Shown piece by piece: positions 51,840 through 61,357 of a DNA stretch of 64,000 nucleotides (its first letter is position 1; every line of letters starts with the position of its first letter). The stretch covers positions 124,001 to 188,000 of the forward strand of contig NZ_AP018224.1 of NCBI RefSeq assembly GCF_002368035.1. The letters run 5' to 3'. The notes beneath the pieces were generated by a model. That model ran no database searches, had not been told where the DNA came from, and saw only the letters and a list, made by a program, of their open reading frames with translations. Source of the DNA: Nostoc linckia NIES-25 (lineage in GTDB: Bacteria; Cyanobacteriota; Cyanobacteriia; Cyanobacteriales; Nostocaceae). The position numbers were made by a program, and so were the translations under genes.

Positions 51840-53345
51840 CTACTGCTCAATACCTCTTTGCGATCGCTGTTTATTCATTAATGCTTGTTGGGTAAAGACG
51901 CGCAGGCTTTCAATCTGCTCGATTTCATTTGTTGTTAATCGAGTTTGTATCTCTTCATACCAGTTTCCCTGATTGTAGCAGGTTTGCATTACAAGAGTAT
52001 TATCCCCATGACGGTAAACACTCAGACTATTGCTATCTAAGCTGGCACTCAACTCCCGTCCTTTGATACGGAAGTTATTGGTCACAAGCATATAGCCAGT
52101 GATTATAGAAGGCAAATGTTTGAGAGTAGAAGGCAGAAGGTTAAGAGAAGGAGGAATAGGGGAAGATTGCTTTTCCAGGAATTGTTTAGCAGTGAGACCG
52201 TTTTCTTCTGAAATATCCTGTTGTGGGTACTGTTTTTGGGGATGCGGCTGAACTTTTTTCTTAGTGTTATTTGCTTTCAATGTGGGGTTGTCTTCCAATT
52301 TGGATTGTATGACTAGAATCTCACTTGGATAATTACTGTTTAGTGTATATGTACTAACAAGTGTTTTGGAGTTACTATCGGTATCACCATTGCTATCACT
52401 TGCACTGCTGCTAGTAGGTTTATCACTATTTGAGTAATTATTATTACTTAGCATATTGCAATTTATGCGGTTAATTGCTCTGGCTTTAGCTTGTTGAATT
52501 ACTTCTTTATCTTTATCTGGGTCGTACATGATTCCATATTCAGACCGCAGTTTATTCCAGCTATAAGGTTTGTATACTTGATAACCAGCAATTTTTACTT
52601 CATTATGAATGTAGGTAAAGCCTAGTAGTTCTTCCCCCTGCATCTTAGGCAATACTCCAATGTTATTTTCCTCCAGGCGTTGAATAAACGTAGAGACGGT
52701 GGGACTGTCCTTAATGGCTTCTCCTATTGCTTGGCGAATAATTTCCTTACTGGTTGGGGTTTTGTGCTTACTGTTGACTGCTCTAATGCTTTTTGATCGG
52801 TTGGGGCTGGTGAGTGTAATTATTCCGTACTCTTCCTCTAACCTAGAGGACACAGCTTCATTTGTTGTCGGTGTTACTTCCAATCCTAGTTCTGCCGCGA
52901 TGCGTCTAGTTGAGACTTGGGAGTTGAAATAATCATAGGAATCATTAACTAAGCTGCCATCTAACCGAATCCGGGAGGCGATTATATGCAGGTGTTCGTG
53001 GTTGCGATCGTGGTGGCGTACTGCAACAAACTGACTGGTAGCTGCTACAGATGATTCTTCTTTGGGCAAGTATCCCATATCCTTGAGATATTCTCTTGCT
53101 ACATAACTGTACTGACTGTTGGATAAATGCTCGTGGTAGTTCGGGCGGTGTGCGATTGAGATGATGAGGTGAGCGCACTGCCGTTTAACTGCTTTGTTAG
53201 TGTACTTGATGGTGAGAAACTGCTGGTTAAATTCATCTGGCTTTGTTCCCATCATATTAGTATCGACAATCGCAGCATCATCTTTCCCCAAGACATACTT
53301 GAGCGTGTCGAGAAAATTAGGTTTTTTGTAGATGACAGGAATCAA
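51840..53345 (-). CDS. MOBP/MobA-type relaxase
   Basis: 501 residues. The relaxase domain is at the N-terminus: IYKKPNFLDTLKYVLGK, HLIISIAHRPNYHE and the metal-binding motif HHDRNHEHLHIIASRI (about 111-126). After residue 250 the protein is low-complexity, with a basic linker and a helical end. Relaxases nick the transfer origin and stay bound to the strand. It follows MobC on the same strand after 42 bases. With no VirB4 or coupling ATPase of type IV secretion here, the FtsK-like protein or a helper plasmid would have to provide transport. Confidence 0.85.
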   Translation of the reverse strand: MIPVIYKKPNFLDTLKYVLGKDDAAIVDTNMMGTKPDEFNQQFLTIKYTNKAVKRQCAHLIISIAHRPNYHEHLSNSQYSYVAREYLKDMGYLPKEESSVAATSQFVAVRHHDRNHEHLHIIASRIRLDGSLVNDSYDYFNSQVSTRRIAAELGLEVTPTTNEAVSSRLEEEYGIITLTSPNRSKSIRAVNSKHKTPTSKEIIRQAIGEAIKDSPTVSTFIQRLEENNIGVLPKMQGEELLGFTYIHNEVKIAGYQVYKPYSWNKLRSEYGIMYDPDKDKEVIQQAKARAINRINCNMLSNNNYSNSDKPTSSSASDSNGDTDSNSKTLVSTYTLNSNYPSEILVIQSKLEDNPTLKANNTKKKVQPHPQKQYPQQDISEENGLTAKQFLEKQSSPIPPSLNLLPSTLKHLPSIITGYMLVTNNFRIKGRELSASLDSNSLSVYRHGDNTLVMQTCYNQGNWYEEIQTRLTTNEIEQIESLRVFTQQALMNKQRSQRGIEQ

Positions 53346-53387
53346 ATTGAGACAGTTGAAAGTGGGGGCTATAGAACTTGTAATGCC

Positions 53388-53744
53388 TTATTTATCTTGG
53401 CTTGAGGGTGATTTATCTGGAACGTCTAGGTTAAATGCAGCTGCGATGGTCTGATCTACAAGTGCGATCGCCTTATTAACAGTATCCAAAATTTGCTGGT
53501 TGTTTGTTTCTTTCGCTAAATGAGATAACATCATCAGTTCGCTTTTAAGGTTTGCAGCAGTAGCGCGGATAGTTATCAAGTCGGCGGGCGGTTTTGCCAT
53601 TAGTACCCGCCTTAATCCACAGGAACGTAAATACTCAGATGCAGTTACCCCTGTGGCGATCGCTTTTTCCTCAATGGTAGTTTTCTCTTCCTTAAAGAGG
53701 TATACCTTGATAGATTTAGTTCGCTTTACGGGGTCATTTACCAT
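53388..53744 (-). CDS. mobC: MobC-like relaxosome accessory protein
   Basis: 118 residues. The N-terminal KRTKSIKVYLFKEEKTTIEEKA is ribbon-helix-helix-like and GVTASEYLRSCGLRR is the conserved MobC segment; a helical C-terminus follows. MobC proteins bind near oriT and help strand opening for the relaxase. The transfer origin should lie in the region just upstream of 53744. Confidence 0.8.
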   Translation of the reverse strand: MVNDPVKRTKSIKVYLFKEEKTTIEEKAIATGVTASEYLRSCGLRRVLMAKPPADLITIRATAANLKSELMMLSHLAKETNNQQILDTVNKAIALVDQTIAAAFNLDVPDKSPSSQDK

Positions 53745-54261
53745 ACATTAGTCATCAAAAAGTAAATATAAAACAGAAGTAGTATTTATTAGAACTACAT
53801 GATAAACGATTGTATTGAATATATTGTCAATTAATCTAAATTTATTGCGAATAATATAAGGATAAAATAACCCCATTGAACATACCTTGTTTTAGTTCTG
53901 GATTGTGCGACAACAGCAATGCTTTATTTTGGAACGGGACTGATGTAAATTCATATGCAGAGAGGGTTGTAGAGTTTTGTTTTAAGACGATTGATGTTTG
54001 AATTAATGCTGAAATAGTTGGGTCAATTTGCCCTCAGAATACCTCAGTCATGGGAATTGTAAGAGTTTATTTATCTGTTAATAACATATTTTTATTTAAA
54101 AAATTAGACCTAATTTTTAATTAATTGGGGTAATTAGTGTGTTAATTGGGGTAGTTAGGAGTAAATACGGGGGTAAGTTATTCTACAGTGTGGTTAAAGT
54201 AAGAGTATTGACAAATAGCTTACTGAAAAGCTTGAGTTGCAGATTATATAGAAGTAAAGGT
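53745..54261. other. Possible oriT and centromere region
   Basis: About 517 AT-rich bases between the divergent mobC and partition genes. It contains one copy of a repeat (53866-53891, core CATACCTTGTT) also present at 55241-55267, and two 17-bp direct repeats TTAATTGGGGTAATTAG (54121) and TTAATTGGGGTAGTTAG (54142). A related sequence, GATTGGGGTAATTTG, lies at 55435. Such repeats next to a ParM gene suit a centromere; oriT is expected on the mobC side. Neither is proven. Confidence 0.4.
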
Positions 54262-54840
54262 ATGGCAAGAGCGAGTAAGCCTGCTGATTCTGTTGAGTTG
54301 GCGCGAATCATGCGGAATAAGGATACTGAAGATGGGATAGTAATTAGCTATCTCCAGTCGAAGAAGCGAGGGCAAACTGAGTTAGTATGTGAGGCGCTGC
54401 GGGCGTATTACCTGCCGTTTGCATTATCTGCTGCGGGAGTATCTGGTATGGAATTGCAGTCGGCCCTCCATGATGCGATCGCGCAACTTGAAGCCCAGAT
54501 AATTAAGATGAAACGGACATTTGGGATGGAGGGGTTGCCCCAGGTAGTTCTTGTTAATCCTCATAGTGGAATTTTCTCGCAGGGTGTGATTGGCTTACAA
54601 CCAACAATTGGAACTAATGGTGTGGGAGTAACTCCTGTTTCAACTAATTTGGTTCCCCCTTCGGTTTCTTTTTTTGATTCCACTGAGCCAAATCCTGACT
54701 CGCTACCTGTTACGGCAGAATCAGTAGGGTCAAATGTTTTGGAAGAAGATTCTGAAGATGATGGGTTCTTTAATGATGATGAGGATGACCCAATTGCTAA
54801 GGCAGAAATAGAAGTTGATGCAGGATTTCGTCTGGAGTAA
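54262..54840 (+). CDS. Possible ParR-type partition adaptor or regulator
   Basis: Start at ATG 54262 (MARASKPADSVELARIM); the open frame begins earlier. 192 residues. Residues 1-70 could form a ribbon-helix-helix or HTH-like DNA-binding unit (ELVCEALRAYYLPFAL), then a helical region and an acidic tail (DEDDPIAKAEIEVD). The position before a ParM-like gene and the nearby direct repeats suggest a centromere-binding protein; no family match can be shown from the sequence. Confidence 0.5.
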   Translation: MARASKPADSVELARIMRNKDTEDGIVISYLQSKKRGQTELVCEALRAYYLPFALSAAGVSGMELQSALHDAIAQLEAQIIKMKRTFGMEGLPQVVLVNPHSGIFSQGVIGLQPTIGTNGVGVTPVSTNLVPPSVSFFDSTEPNPDSLPVTAESVGSNVLEEDSEDDGFFNDDEDDPIAKAEIEVDAGFRLE

Positions 54841-55699
54841 AGGGATTATCAGGAATGGCTGTTAGGTGTTAGAGAAAAGCGTATTCTTTGCCTTCGCTTG
54901 TGATACTTACGTAATTCCCTCCTTTGTCCTGTTTGTCATTGTGGGCAGTATTTTTTAGAGTGCGATCGCTACGCCCGCCGCAGGCACTGTTGCTACGAAG
55001 TGCTTTGTACCTCTTCACAAAGCACATTGAGAAGAAGTTTTTGCCCAAGCACCTGCATTATTCAAAGTTTCGATTAAACCATTTCGCCATACACTTGGTC
55101 AAAGCTTGTGGTCGAATGCATTAACAGTATTTGACCGAACTGGAGAGGCGATCGCATTCTAACTCCGGAGGTGCAATTGCCTTCATGATATTTCATTTGT
55201 AAAAGTTGCAATCAACAATTTTGCAGCAAAGCAAATTTGTAATAAACCCCATTGGACATACCTTGTTATTGTTATTGTACAAGACTGCCCAATTGTGGTG
55301 CTTTTAGTGAGGTAAATGTGGGGATGATTGAGGTAATACTGGATGCAATAATCACAATTACATTGTTTACTTGACAAGCCAAAGACAAATATTATTTTGT
55401 AATTCAACTTTTAGTTGATACAGAATTAGGGTGTGATTGGGGTAATTTGTTCATGATACAGGACGTAATTTAACCAGCGTGTGTTGAAGAAATTTTTAAT
55501 ACATTAATTTACTTAGAATCTACAGTTTCGGTTTGGTATTAGTTTTATAGAAGAAAATGATCGTAATGGTTTTTTCTCTACTTACTTTGTATGTAAAAAA
55601 CCTGTTAACTCCTGTAAAGAAAATGTTTTGCATTACAGCATCATTTCTATTTCAGGTAAATTAGTAACAATAGGAAAAGTTAATAAAACATCAATATAT
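54841..55699. other. Intergenic region with repeats before the ParM-like gene
   Basis: About 860 bases without a convincing gene. It holds two HIP1-type GCGATCGC sites, a Nostoc-type scattered fragment (ACGCCCGCCGCAGGC), the second copy of the 26-27 bp repeat (55241-55267) and GATTGGGGTAATTTG (55435). Frames of 66-74 codons here resemble nothing known. Confidence 0.4.
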
Positions 55700-56944
55700 A
55701 TGCCTAAAATTAAGGAGAAAACAGACGTAAAAAAGATAGTAATTACGATTGACATGGGTGCGAGTAAAACCAAGGCTATCGTTCAGGAGTATCCAGAAGG
55801 AAAGCCTGTTGTTTTACTTTTAGACTCAGAAATAGCGGATGTTGCTAAAGCCTCAGTTGAAAGCGTCCAACCTGAAGGTAGTCCTGAATCTCGTGCTTGG
55901 GTAGGGATAGGCGATGAGTATTTCGCCTTGGGAGAACTTGCTCGTCGTCGGTTTGGGGGTATATCGCAACTGAGGGAGTTAAAATACGAACTAGCAATCC
56001 CCAAAATTTGCGGTGCATTTTGGCTGGCTAAGGAGAAGTTGAACCTGGGTAATGATGTTGCAGCTTACTTGAGTGTCCTGCTGCCGCCGGGTGAAGTGCA
56101 AGACAAGGAACAGTTACAAATTCGGTTGAAGGATACGTTTCGGGGGTTTGATACACCAGCAGGTAAGATGCGGGTGAAAATGCTTCGTTATGATGCAGCT
56201 TCTGAAGGTAGTGGAATATTTTTCCACCGTAGGCGAACGCTTGGCGATCGCGTACCTGTTTCGATGTATGTAATGCTTGGCTATCGCAACGCGAGTATTT
56301 TCACCTTTCGGAGTGGTTCGATTGGCGCAGGAATAACCAGCAATTTTGGTATGTCTTGGTTAGTAAATAATTTGATTTCCAAAACATCGGGACTAAGCCC
56401 TGATAATTCCAACATTATTGAGGTACTGATAGAAGCTGGAGCCAGTTGTGACCCCCAGGTGATGCAAAAACTCTCACGCAAGCGCAAAGGTGATGAGATT
56501 CAACTTGATGGAGAGTTGATGTCCAAAGCTTTATTACTTGCTAGAGATGAATATTGGCGTGCGATCGCTAGGTGGTTACGCTCAAAGATGGATGAGGATA
56601 TTGAAGAACTGGTATTTTGCGGAGGAACTGCGGATTACATTCGTCCTGAAATAGATGCTTACTTCCAGAAAGAGGGGATTAAAGTATCCTGGCACGCTAA
56701 TATTTTTATACCTGATGAAATATCTTCTGGTATGGGCAATCGGATGGCGGATGTTTGGGCTTTCCACCAGCACATGATTATTCAGTTTGACAAGCTAACT
56801 GGTTATATACGCTCTGAGGTTGTACCTCTAACTAAATCTGTTGAAGGTAATACAAATAATACAGGTGAAGAAGTTAAGCTTAAGTATAACTTTACACCTT
56901 GCGAACGCCCTAGTACCTTTATTGCTGTGAACGAGAATGTTTGA
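55700..56944 (+). CDS. parM: ParM/Alp-type actin-like plasmid segregation protein
   Basis: Start at ATG 55700 (MPKIKEKTDVKKIVITIDMG); the open frame runs further upstream. 414 residues of the actin/ParM fold: phosphate-1 TIDMGASKTKAIV, then WVGIGDEYFALGELA, phosphate-2 near RSGSIGAGITSNFG, and the adenosine region ELVFCGGTADYIRPEI with GNRMADVWAF. ParM filaments push plasmid copies apart through a ParR adaptor. The gene is followed by a strong terminator. Confidence 0.75.
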   Translation: MPKIKEKTDVKKIVITIDMGASKTKAIVQEYPEGKPVVLLLDSEIADVAKASVESVQPEGSPESRAWVGIGDEYFALGELARRRFGGISQLRELKYELAIPKICGAFWLAKEKLNLGNDVAAYLSVLLPPGEVQDKEQLQIRLKDTFRGFDTPAGKMRVKMLRYDAASEGSGIFFHRRRTLGDRVPVSMYVMLGYRNASIFTFRSGSIGAGITSNFGMSWLVNNLISKTSGLSPDNSNIIEVLIEAGASCDPQVMQKLSRKRKGDEIQLDGELMSKALLLARDEYWRAIARWLRSKMDEDIEELVFCGGTADYIRPEIDAYFQKEGIKVSWHANIFIPDEISSGMGNRMADVWAFHQHMIIQFDKLTGYIRSEVVPLTKSVEGNTNNTGEEVKLKYNFTPCERPSTFIAVNENV

Positions 56945-56972
56945 TAGGTTCAGACAAAAATAGTTTAGTAAA

Positions 56973-57030
56973 AAAAGAATCAGTTAGAATGAGATGCTGC
57001 ATAAAACAGTACTTTCTAACTGACTCTTTT
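56973..57030. terminator. Hairpin terminator between convergent genes
   Basis: AAAAGAATCAGTTAGAA (56973-56989) and TTCTAACTGACTCTTTT (57014-57030): 17 bp with one G-T pair, 24-nt loop, A/T-rich ends on both sides. It can serve the parM-like gene on the plus strand and the P450 gene on the minus strand. Confidence 0.72.
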
Positions 57031-57142
57031 AAAGTTTAGTATGGCTGTTGCTCTAGCATTCGGGAGCAATCAACATGAGAATTGGTAATTTCTGGAAAGT
57101 GTTGATGGTGTTTGGACAAACTAAATTTAGAACACTTGCTGC

Positions 57143-58378
57143 TCAACTGCTTGAGAATTTTACTGGTAATGAATCAAAGCCTTTAAAAACCAAACTAGAG
57201 TGTCTTGGGATGGCAGATTTGTCAGGATCGAATTGAAGATTGGGCAATCGTCTCAGCAACGTATTAAAGCAAATCATTAATTCCATACGAGCCAAAACAG
57301 CACCAAGACAAAAATGGACACCTGGTCCAAATCCAAGATGCTCGTTAGGTGAGCGGGTAATATCAAACACATCTGGAGCGTCAAATTTTTCCGGGTCATG
57401 ATTGGCTGCTCCAAGTCCTAAAGCGATCGCGCTCCCCGTGGGAATATCTTGATGGCCAATGGTCAAATCTTGTTTAGCAATCCGGAATACAAATGGAGCA
57501 GGAGTATCAAACCGAATCATTTCTTCCACTGCACAAGAGATTAACGCTGGATTTGCTTGCAGTTTCTGCAATTGGTCAGGATATTGAAGCAAAGCATTGA
57601 CTCCATTGGGAATTAAATCAGTTGTAGTCAAGTGACCAGCATTTAAAATCAGGATACATAGAGATGGAAGTTGTTCTGTGTCAAATCCTTGTTCTTCATA
57701 GGCAACAGTCAGCAAACTAATCATGTCAGTTCCTGGTTGCCGCCGCCGTTGTGCAATCAAGCGTCGAATTAATGCAGTAAACTCAACTGAGGCAGCATCT
57801 GCTTTACGGGCCAAGGCTTCGATATTATGCCCGCCAGGGGCCCCCCAAAATGTTCCAATATCCATTGCCCAGCGAATCAAATTATCTCGATCCCCCTCCG
57901 GAACACCAAATATCTCAGCAACAATCAAAGCTGGAAGCGGTACAGATAAATCAGTAACAATGTCCATATAACCACGGTTTTGGACTTGATCGAAAAGGCG
58001 ATCGCACGTAGCTTGAATAATCGAACGCCAACTCTCCAATGCCCGTGTAGTAAATCCCTGATTAGCTAGCTTGCGTAGACGCGTATGCTCTGGGGGGTCT
58101 TTTTCGATCATCATATTGCAAGTCAGATGAATAAAGTTTTGAATTGAATTGACATCTACATCTCCTAGTTGCTTGATGAATAAAGGACGGCGATCTGCAC
58201 TTAAGCGCTCATCACGCAGAGCAGCTTCAACATCTTTATAACGTGTGAGTATCCAATAACCTAAAGCTTCTGAGTAATAAACAGGGTCTGCTGCCCGCAT
58301 AATGTTGTAGAGAGGATAAGGATTAATTAAAGCATTTGGTGAAAATAAATCGTATTGTGGCGTTTTGGTCGCAGACAT
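57143..58378 (-). CDS. Cytochrome P450
   Basis: 411 residues, the usual length of soluble bacterial P450s. I-helix oxygen site LNAGHLTTTDLI (about 246-256), K-helix EEMIR (about 285-289), the NHDPEKF region and the heme-binding FGPGVHFCLGAVLAR with Cys357. It should be a monooxygenase; substrate and redox partner are not evident. It is divergent from the ECF sigma gene and stands alone on its strand, so it could be regulated from that region. Confidence 0.92.
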   Translation of the reverse strand: MSATKTPQYDLFSPNALINPYPLYNIMRAADPVYYSEALGYWILTRYKDVEAALRDERLSADRRPLFIKQLGDVDVNSIQNFIHLTCNMMIEKDPPEHTRLRKLANQGFTTRALESWRSIIQATCDRLFDQVQNRGYMDIVTDLSVPLPALIVAEIFGVPEGDRDNLIRWAMDIGTFWGAPGGHNIEALARKADAASVEFTALIRRLIAQRRRQPGTDMISLLTVAYEEQGFDTEQLPSLCILILNAGHLTTTDLIPNGVNALLQYPDQLQKLQANPALISCAVEEMIRFDTPAPFVFRIAKQDLTIGHQDIPTGSAIALGLGAANHDPEKFDAPDVFDITRSPNEHLGFGPGVHFCLGAVLARMELMICFNTLLRRLPNLQFDPDKSAIPRHSSLVFKGFDSLPVKFSSS

Positions 58379-58557
58379 ATTATTGTGTTTCCTAGATATG
58401 AAACTTATTTACTAAGGATTACGACCACTACGAGAAATTGGATCTGTTGAGTGCCAAAATTAGTTATTAGCATCCACTAAGCTCTTGAGCAAGCAAGACT
58501 TGGAAACTGTCAAAAGGGTCGCTATACTTCGTAATTAGATAAAAACTGAACCTGTAG

Positions 58558-59127
58558 ATGGATTCCTCACCTATAGCCGATGATGCCTCACTGTTAACCA
58601 GAATCGCTAAACATGACCAAACTGCTCTTTCTCAACTCTACGATCGCTATGCCAAGATAATTTATGCTGTAGCATTTAAAAGTCTCAGATCGGTTGAGGA
58701 AAGCGAAGAAGTAGTCCTAGATGTTTTTGCTCAAGTCTGGCGAATAGCTGAAAACTATGATGCGGCTAAAGGCAGAGCGGATACTTGGCTGTTTGTGCTA
58801 ACGCGCAGCCGGATTTTGGATCGCCTGCGAAAGCGCCAGCGCAGTCAATCTTCTTCTGCAATTTCGACTGAGCTTTTAGAGATCCAAATCCAATATCAGA
58901 GCGTAGATCCTATTGAGGAGGTACTGCTGGGCGAGCGTCGCGATCGCGTGTTATCAGCACTGAAACTACTGCCATCAGAACAACGTCTAGTGATTGAATT
59001 AGCTTACTATCAAGGTCTAACCCATAGTCAAATAGCAACTCAGACACAGATGTCTTTAGGCACAGTTAAAACCAGAATTCGGTTAGGCTTAAATAAGTTA
59101 AAGTCTGCCCTTGATGTTGAAGTCTAG
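58558..59127 (+). CDS. ECF-type RNA polymerase sigma factor
   Basis: 189 residues. Region 2 (DQTALSQLYDRYAKIIYAVAF, then EEVVLDVFAQVWRIAENYD) and region 4 (LPSEQRLVIELAYYQGLTHSQIATQTQMSLGTVKTRIRLGLNKL) are clear, with a linker between. The ChrR-like gene follows 190 bases later, fitting an RpoE/SigK-like sigma with a cupin-type anti-sigma. Such pairs answer photo-oxidative or other stress. Confidence 0.9.
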   Translation: MDSSPIADDASLLTRIAKHDQTALSQLYDRYAKIIYAVAFKSLRSVEESEEVVLDVFAQVWRIAENYDAAKGRADTWLFVLTRSRILDRLRKRQRSQSSSAISTELLEIQIQYQSVDPIEEVLLGERRDRVLSALKLLPSEQRLVIELAYYQGLTHSQIATQTQMSLGTVKTRIRLGLNKLKSALDVEV

Positions 59128-59317
59128 GCTCAGTTCTGGCATCTCTTAGTACAACCACAGATAAATTAAAAAAATGTGTGATAAAGCTACTTGGTTTTTA
59201 TCGCTAGATGAAGGGGTTTGCCATTTTACTGAGTAATAAAATTACATCAATTTTCTTGGTGCAAGATATAAGTATTAGGTTTGAAAGTAAAAGATTTGTT
59301 GAAGGCTAAATCTGCTC

Positions 59318-59938
59318 ATGAGTTTTGAAAACCACTGTTTCTGTGAATTAGCTCCACTCTATGTGCTGAATCTACTGAGTGAGCCAGAAAGGCTATGGGT
59401 TGAGCAACAGTTGGCAGAATGTCCAGAACTAGCCGAGGAATTAGCCCAATACGAGATAGCAGCAACAGCGATTCCATACAGTACACCTGTTGTGCCGATG
59501 GCAGAGGATTTGAAAGACCGATTATTTGCTCGCTTAGAGCTGGAACCGCTGGAGTCTGATCCCAATCTGACCCCAACCCCAGACAATATCCTATCTTCAT
59601 ATCTAGCAGTGAGATCGCAAGATGTGCAATGGCAGCCTCACCGTGCCCCTGGTGTAGAAACTGCCATTTTTCATCTCGATCCCATCAAACGGGAGATTGT
59701 TGGAGTTTTGCGGGCTGCTCCTGGGGTATATTATCCCATGCACCGTCATGCGGCAATCGAGGAAATCTATATGCTAACTGGCGATTTGGTTGTAGGAGGT
59801 GAAGTTTATGGCCCTGGGGACTACATTCGCTCCCAGCCAGGTTCAGTTCATGGGCCGCATACAATAGGGGGCTGTATGTTCTTTTTCCGCACTTCAATGG
59901 ATGATGAATATCTTGATTTCGCCTCGGCTGAGGTTTAA
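59318..59938 (+). CDS. ChrR-like anti-sigma factor with cupin domain
   Basis: 206 residues. The N-terminal 100 are helical (FCELAPLYVLNLLSEPERLWVEQQL), like an anti-sigma domain, and the C-terminal cupin carries YPMHRHAAIEEIYMLTGDL and SVHGPHT with the His/Glu metal ligands. In Rhodobacter ChrR binds zinc and releases RpoE under singlet oxygen. Here the typical N-terminal zinc ligands are not obvious, so regulation may differ. Confidence 0.8.
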   Translation: MSFENHCFCELAPLYVLNLLSEPERLWVEQQLAECPELAEELAQYEIAATAIPYSTPVVPMAEDLKDRLFARLELEPLESDPNLTPTPDNILSSYLAVRSQDVQWQPHRAPGVETAIFHLDPIKREIVGVLRAAPGVYYPMHRHAAIEEIYMLTGDLVVGGEVYGPGDYIRSQPGSVHGPHTIGGCMFFFRTSMDDEYLDFASAEV

Positions 59939-60249
59939 GAAAGCCAAAGGGGTGGGGGCATAGAGAAAATACTTTCTTTATCTCCTTATCCTCCGTTGAA
60001 AAAATCTTTTGATCTAAGTTCTGCTTTTATAGATCCAAATCAGATTCCTCGACGTATATATCTTTTAGATGAACAGCTGAGTTTGCAAGAGCAATAGTCA
60101 AATGCTATTTGCTCTCTACGAAGCTGTAGAGAATTTGCTATGAAATTACCTCTTTAGATGTTTCTTCTAAAGTAAGGACAGTTTGTCTTGGCTATTCTCT
60201 AATCATCATCTGTAAATTCAACATCAGATCATCCCGGAGACACTAAATT
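59939..60249. other. Intergenic region, no gene seen
   Basis: About 311 bases between the anti-sigma gene and the ferritin-like gene. No frame of note; probably the promoter of the downstream gene, a candidate target of the neighbouring ECF sigma factor, although I could not define a -35/-10 pair. Confidence 0.35.
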
Positions 60250-60912
60250 ATGGACTTTCAAAGTACTTTAACTAAAAAATCCGCTCGTCGCTCAATCTTC
60301 TCTCGCCGTGAGGTAGTGATAAGTGGAGCAATAGCTGGTGTGGCTGGTGCATTGGGCTTACCTCTGCTTGCCGAAAAAGCGGAGGCTGGCTCAAGCTCTA
60401 CTAAACAAAATGATATAAAAATTCTCAATAATGCTCTTTACTACGAGCATCAGGCTATTTGGGCTTATAGTTTTGCAGCTGGCAAGTTAACTAATACTGA
60501 TGTAGGTAAAACGGTTCTAGCTTTAGCTCTTCGCAACCAAGCAGATCATAAAAAACATCGGGATGTTCTAGCTGGTGCTGTCTCCAGTCTAGGTGGAACT
60601 CCGGTAAAAGCAGAAGCTAGTTATGATGTTTCGTCTTACATCAAAAAAGGTGAGGGCAATATAGATAGTGATGTCAACATTGCAAAATTGGCTTTAGCTT
60701 TGGAAACAGATGCAGCGATCGCTTACACTCTAGAAGCTGCCAAGCTTAAAACACCCAAACTAGTTACCGTTGGAGCAAGTATTGGCACCACTGAATCTGC
60801 CCACGCTGCTGCTATTCGTGCAACTTTCAGAGCGTTGGGTGTGGGTATTGAAATTGTGCCAGCTGCTTTTGTGAGTGTAGAAAATCGTGATGCTTGGATA
60901 TTGAAGGTCTAG
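60250..60912 (+). CDS. Tat-exported ferritin-like (DUF4439-type) protein
   Basis: 220 residues. The N-terminus has a twin-arginine-type signal (SRREVVISGAIAGVAGALGLP, cleavage near AEKAEA). The mature part is a four-helix ferritin-like bundle with ligand-type residues in NNALYYEHQAIWAY, RNQADHKKHRDVL, ALETDAAIAY and TTESAHAAAIR. It should act outside the cytoplasmic membrane, perhaps in metal handling or oxidative protection. Its position behind the ECF/anti-sigma pair makes it a candidate member of that regulon. Confidence 0.8.
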   Translation: MDFQSTLTKKSARRSIFSRREVVISGAIAGVAGALGLPLLAEKAEAGSSSTKQNDIKILNNALYYEHQAIWAYSFAAGKLTNTDVGKTVLALALRNQADHKKHRDVLAGAVSSLGGTPVKAEASYDVSSYIKKGEGNIDSDVNIAKLALALETDAAIAYTLEAAKLKTPKLVTVGASIGTTESAHAAAIRATFRALGVGIEIVPAAFVSVENRDAWILKV

Positions 60913-61357
60913 TTTAAAAAGGCAACCAGGCTAGTAGCGCCGTAAATTCAAAATTCAAAATCAAGACAGAGTAAGCTTTTCGTTGATTTTGTAGACGTAA
61001 AGCGGTTTCCTGTAGGGTATGGTCTCTTTATTTACGCGCCCGCTTAGAGAGAAGAAAGTATATACAGTCAGGTTTTAACCTTTTTCATCTCAATAGTTAC
61101 TTTCTGCACAGTGTATTAGTAAGCTAATCGTCACTCAAACAAGTGCTGAGTAATTAAGTGAAAAATCTCGTTTGTGTCTAAGAAAACTGTTCTGGGTTGC
61201 ACTGTGGCAGAGATTTTCATAATTTTATTCAGCAACCCTGTTTTGAGGGGCGATGTCTAACAACAAGCTGTTAGCCTTCGGGTTCTGCGTTGGGCGAAGG
61301 CCTTCTCGCAGAGTAGCAGTTACCAACATTCCCAAATGTAAAATTTAGAGGTGCTGT
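60913..61357. other. Intergenic region with small palindromes
   Basis: About 445 bases. Near 61280-61320 a palindromic sequence around GAAGGCCTTC resembles short repeats scattered in Nostoc genomes. No gene or terminator that I can support otherwise. Confidence 0.35.
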
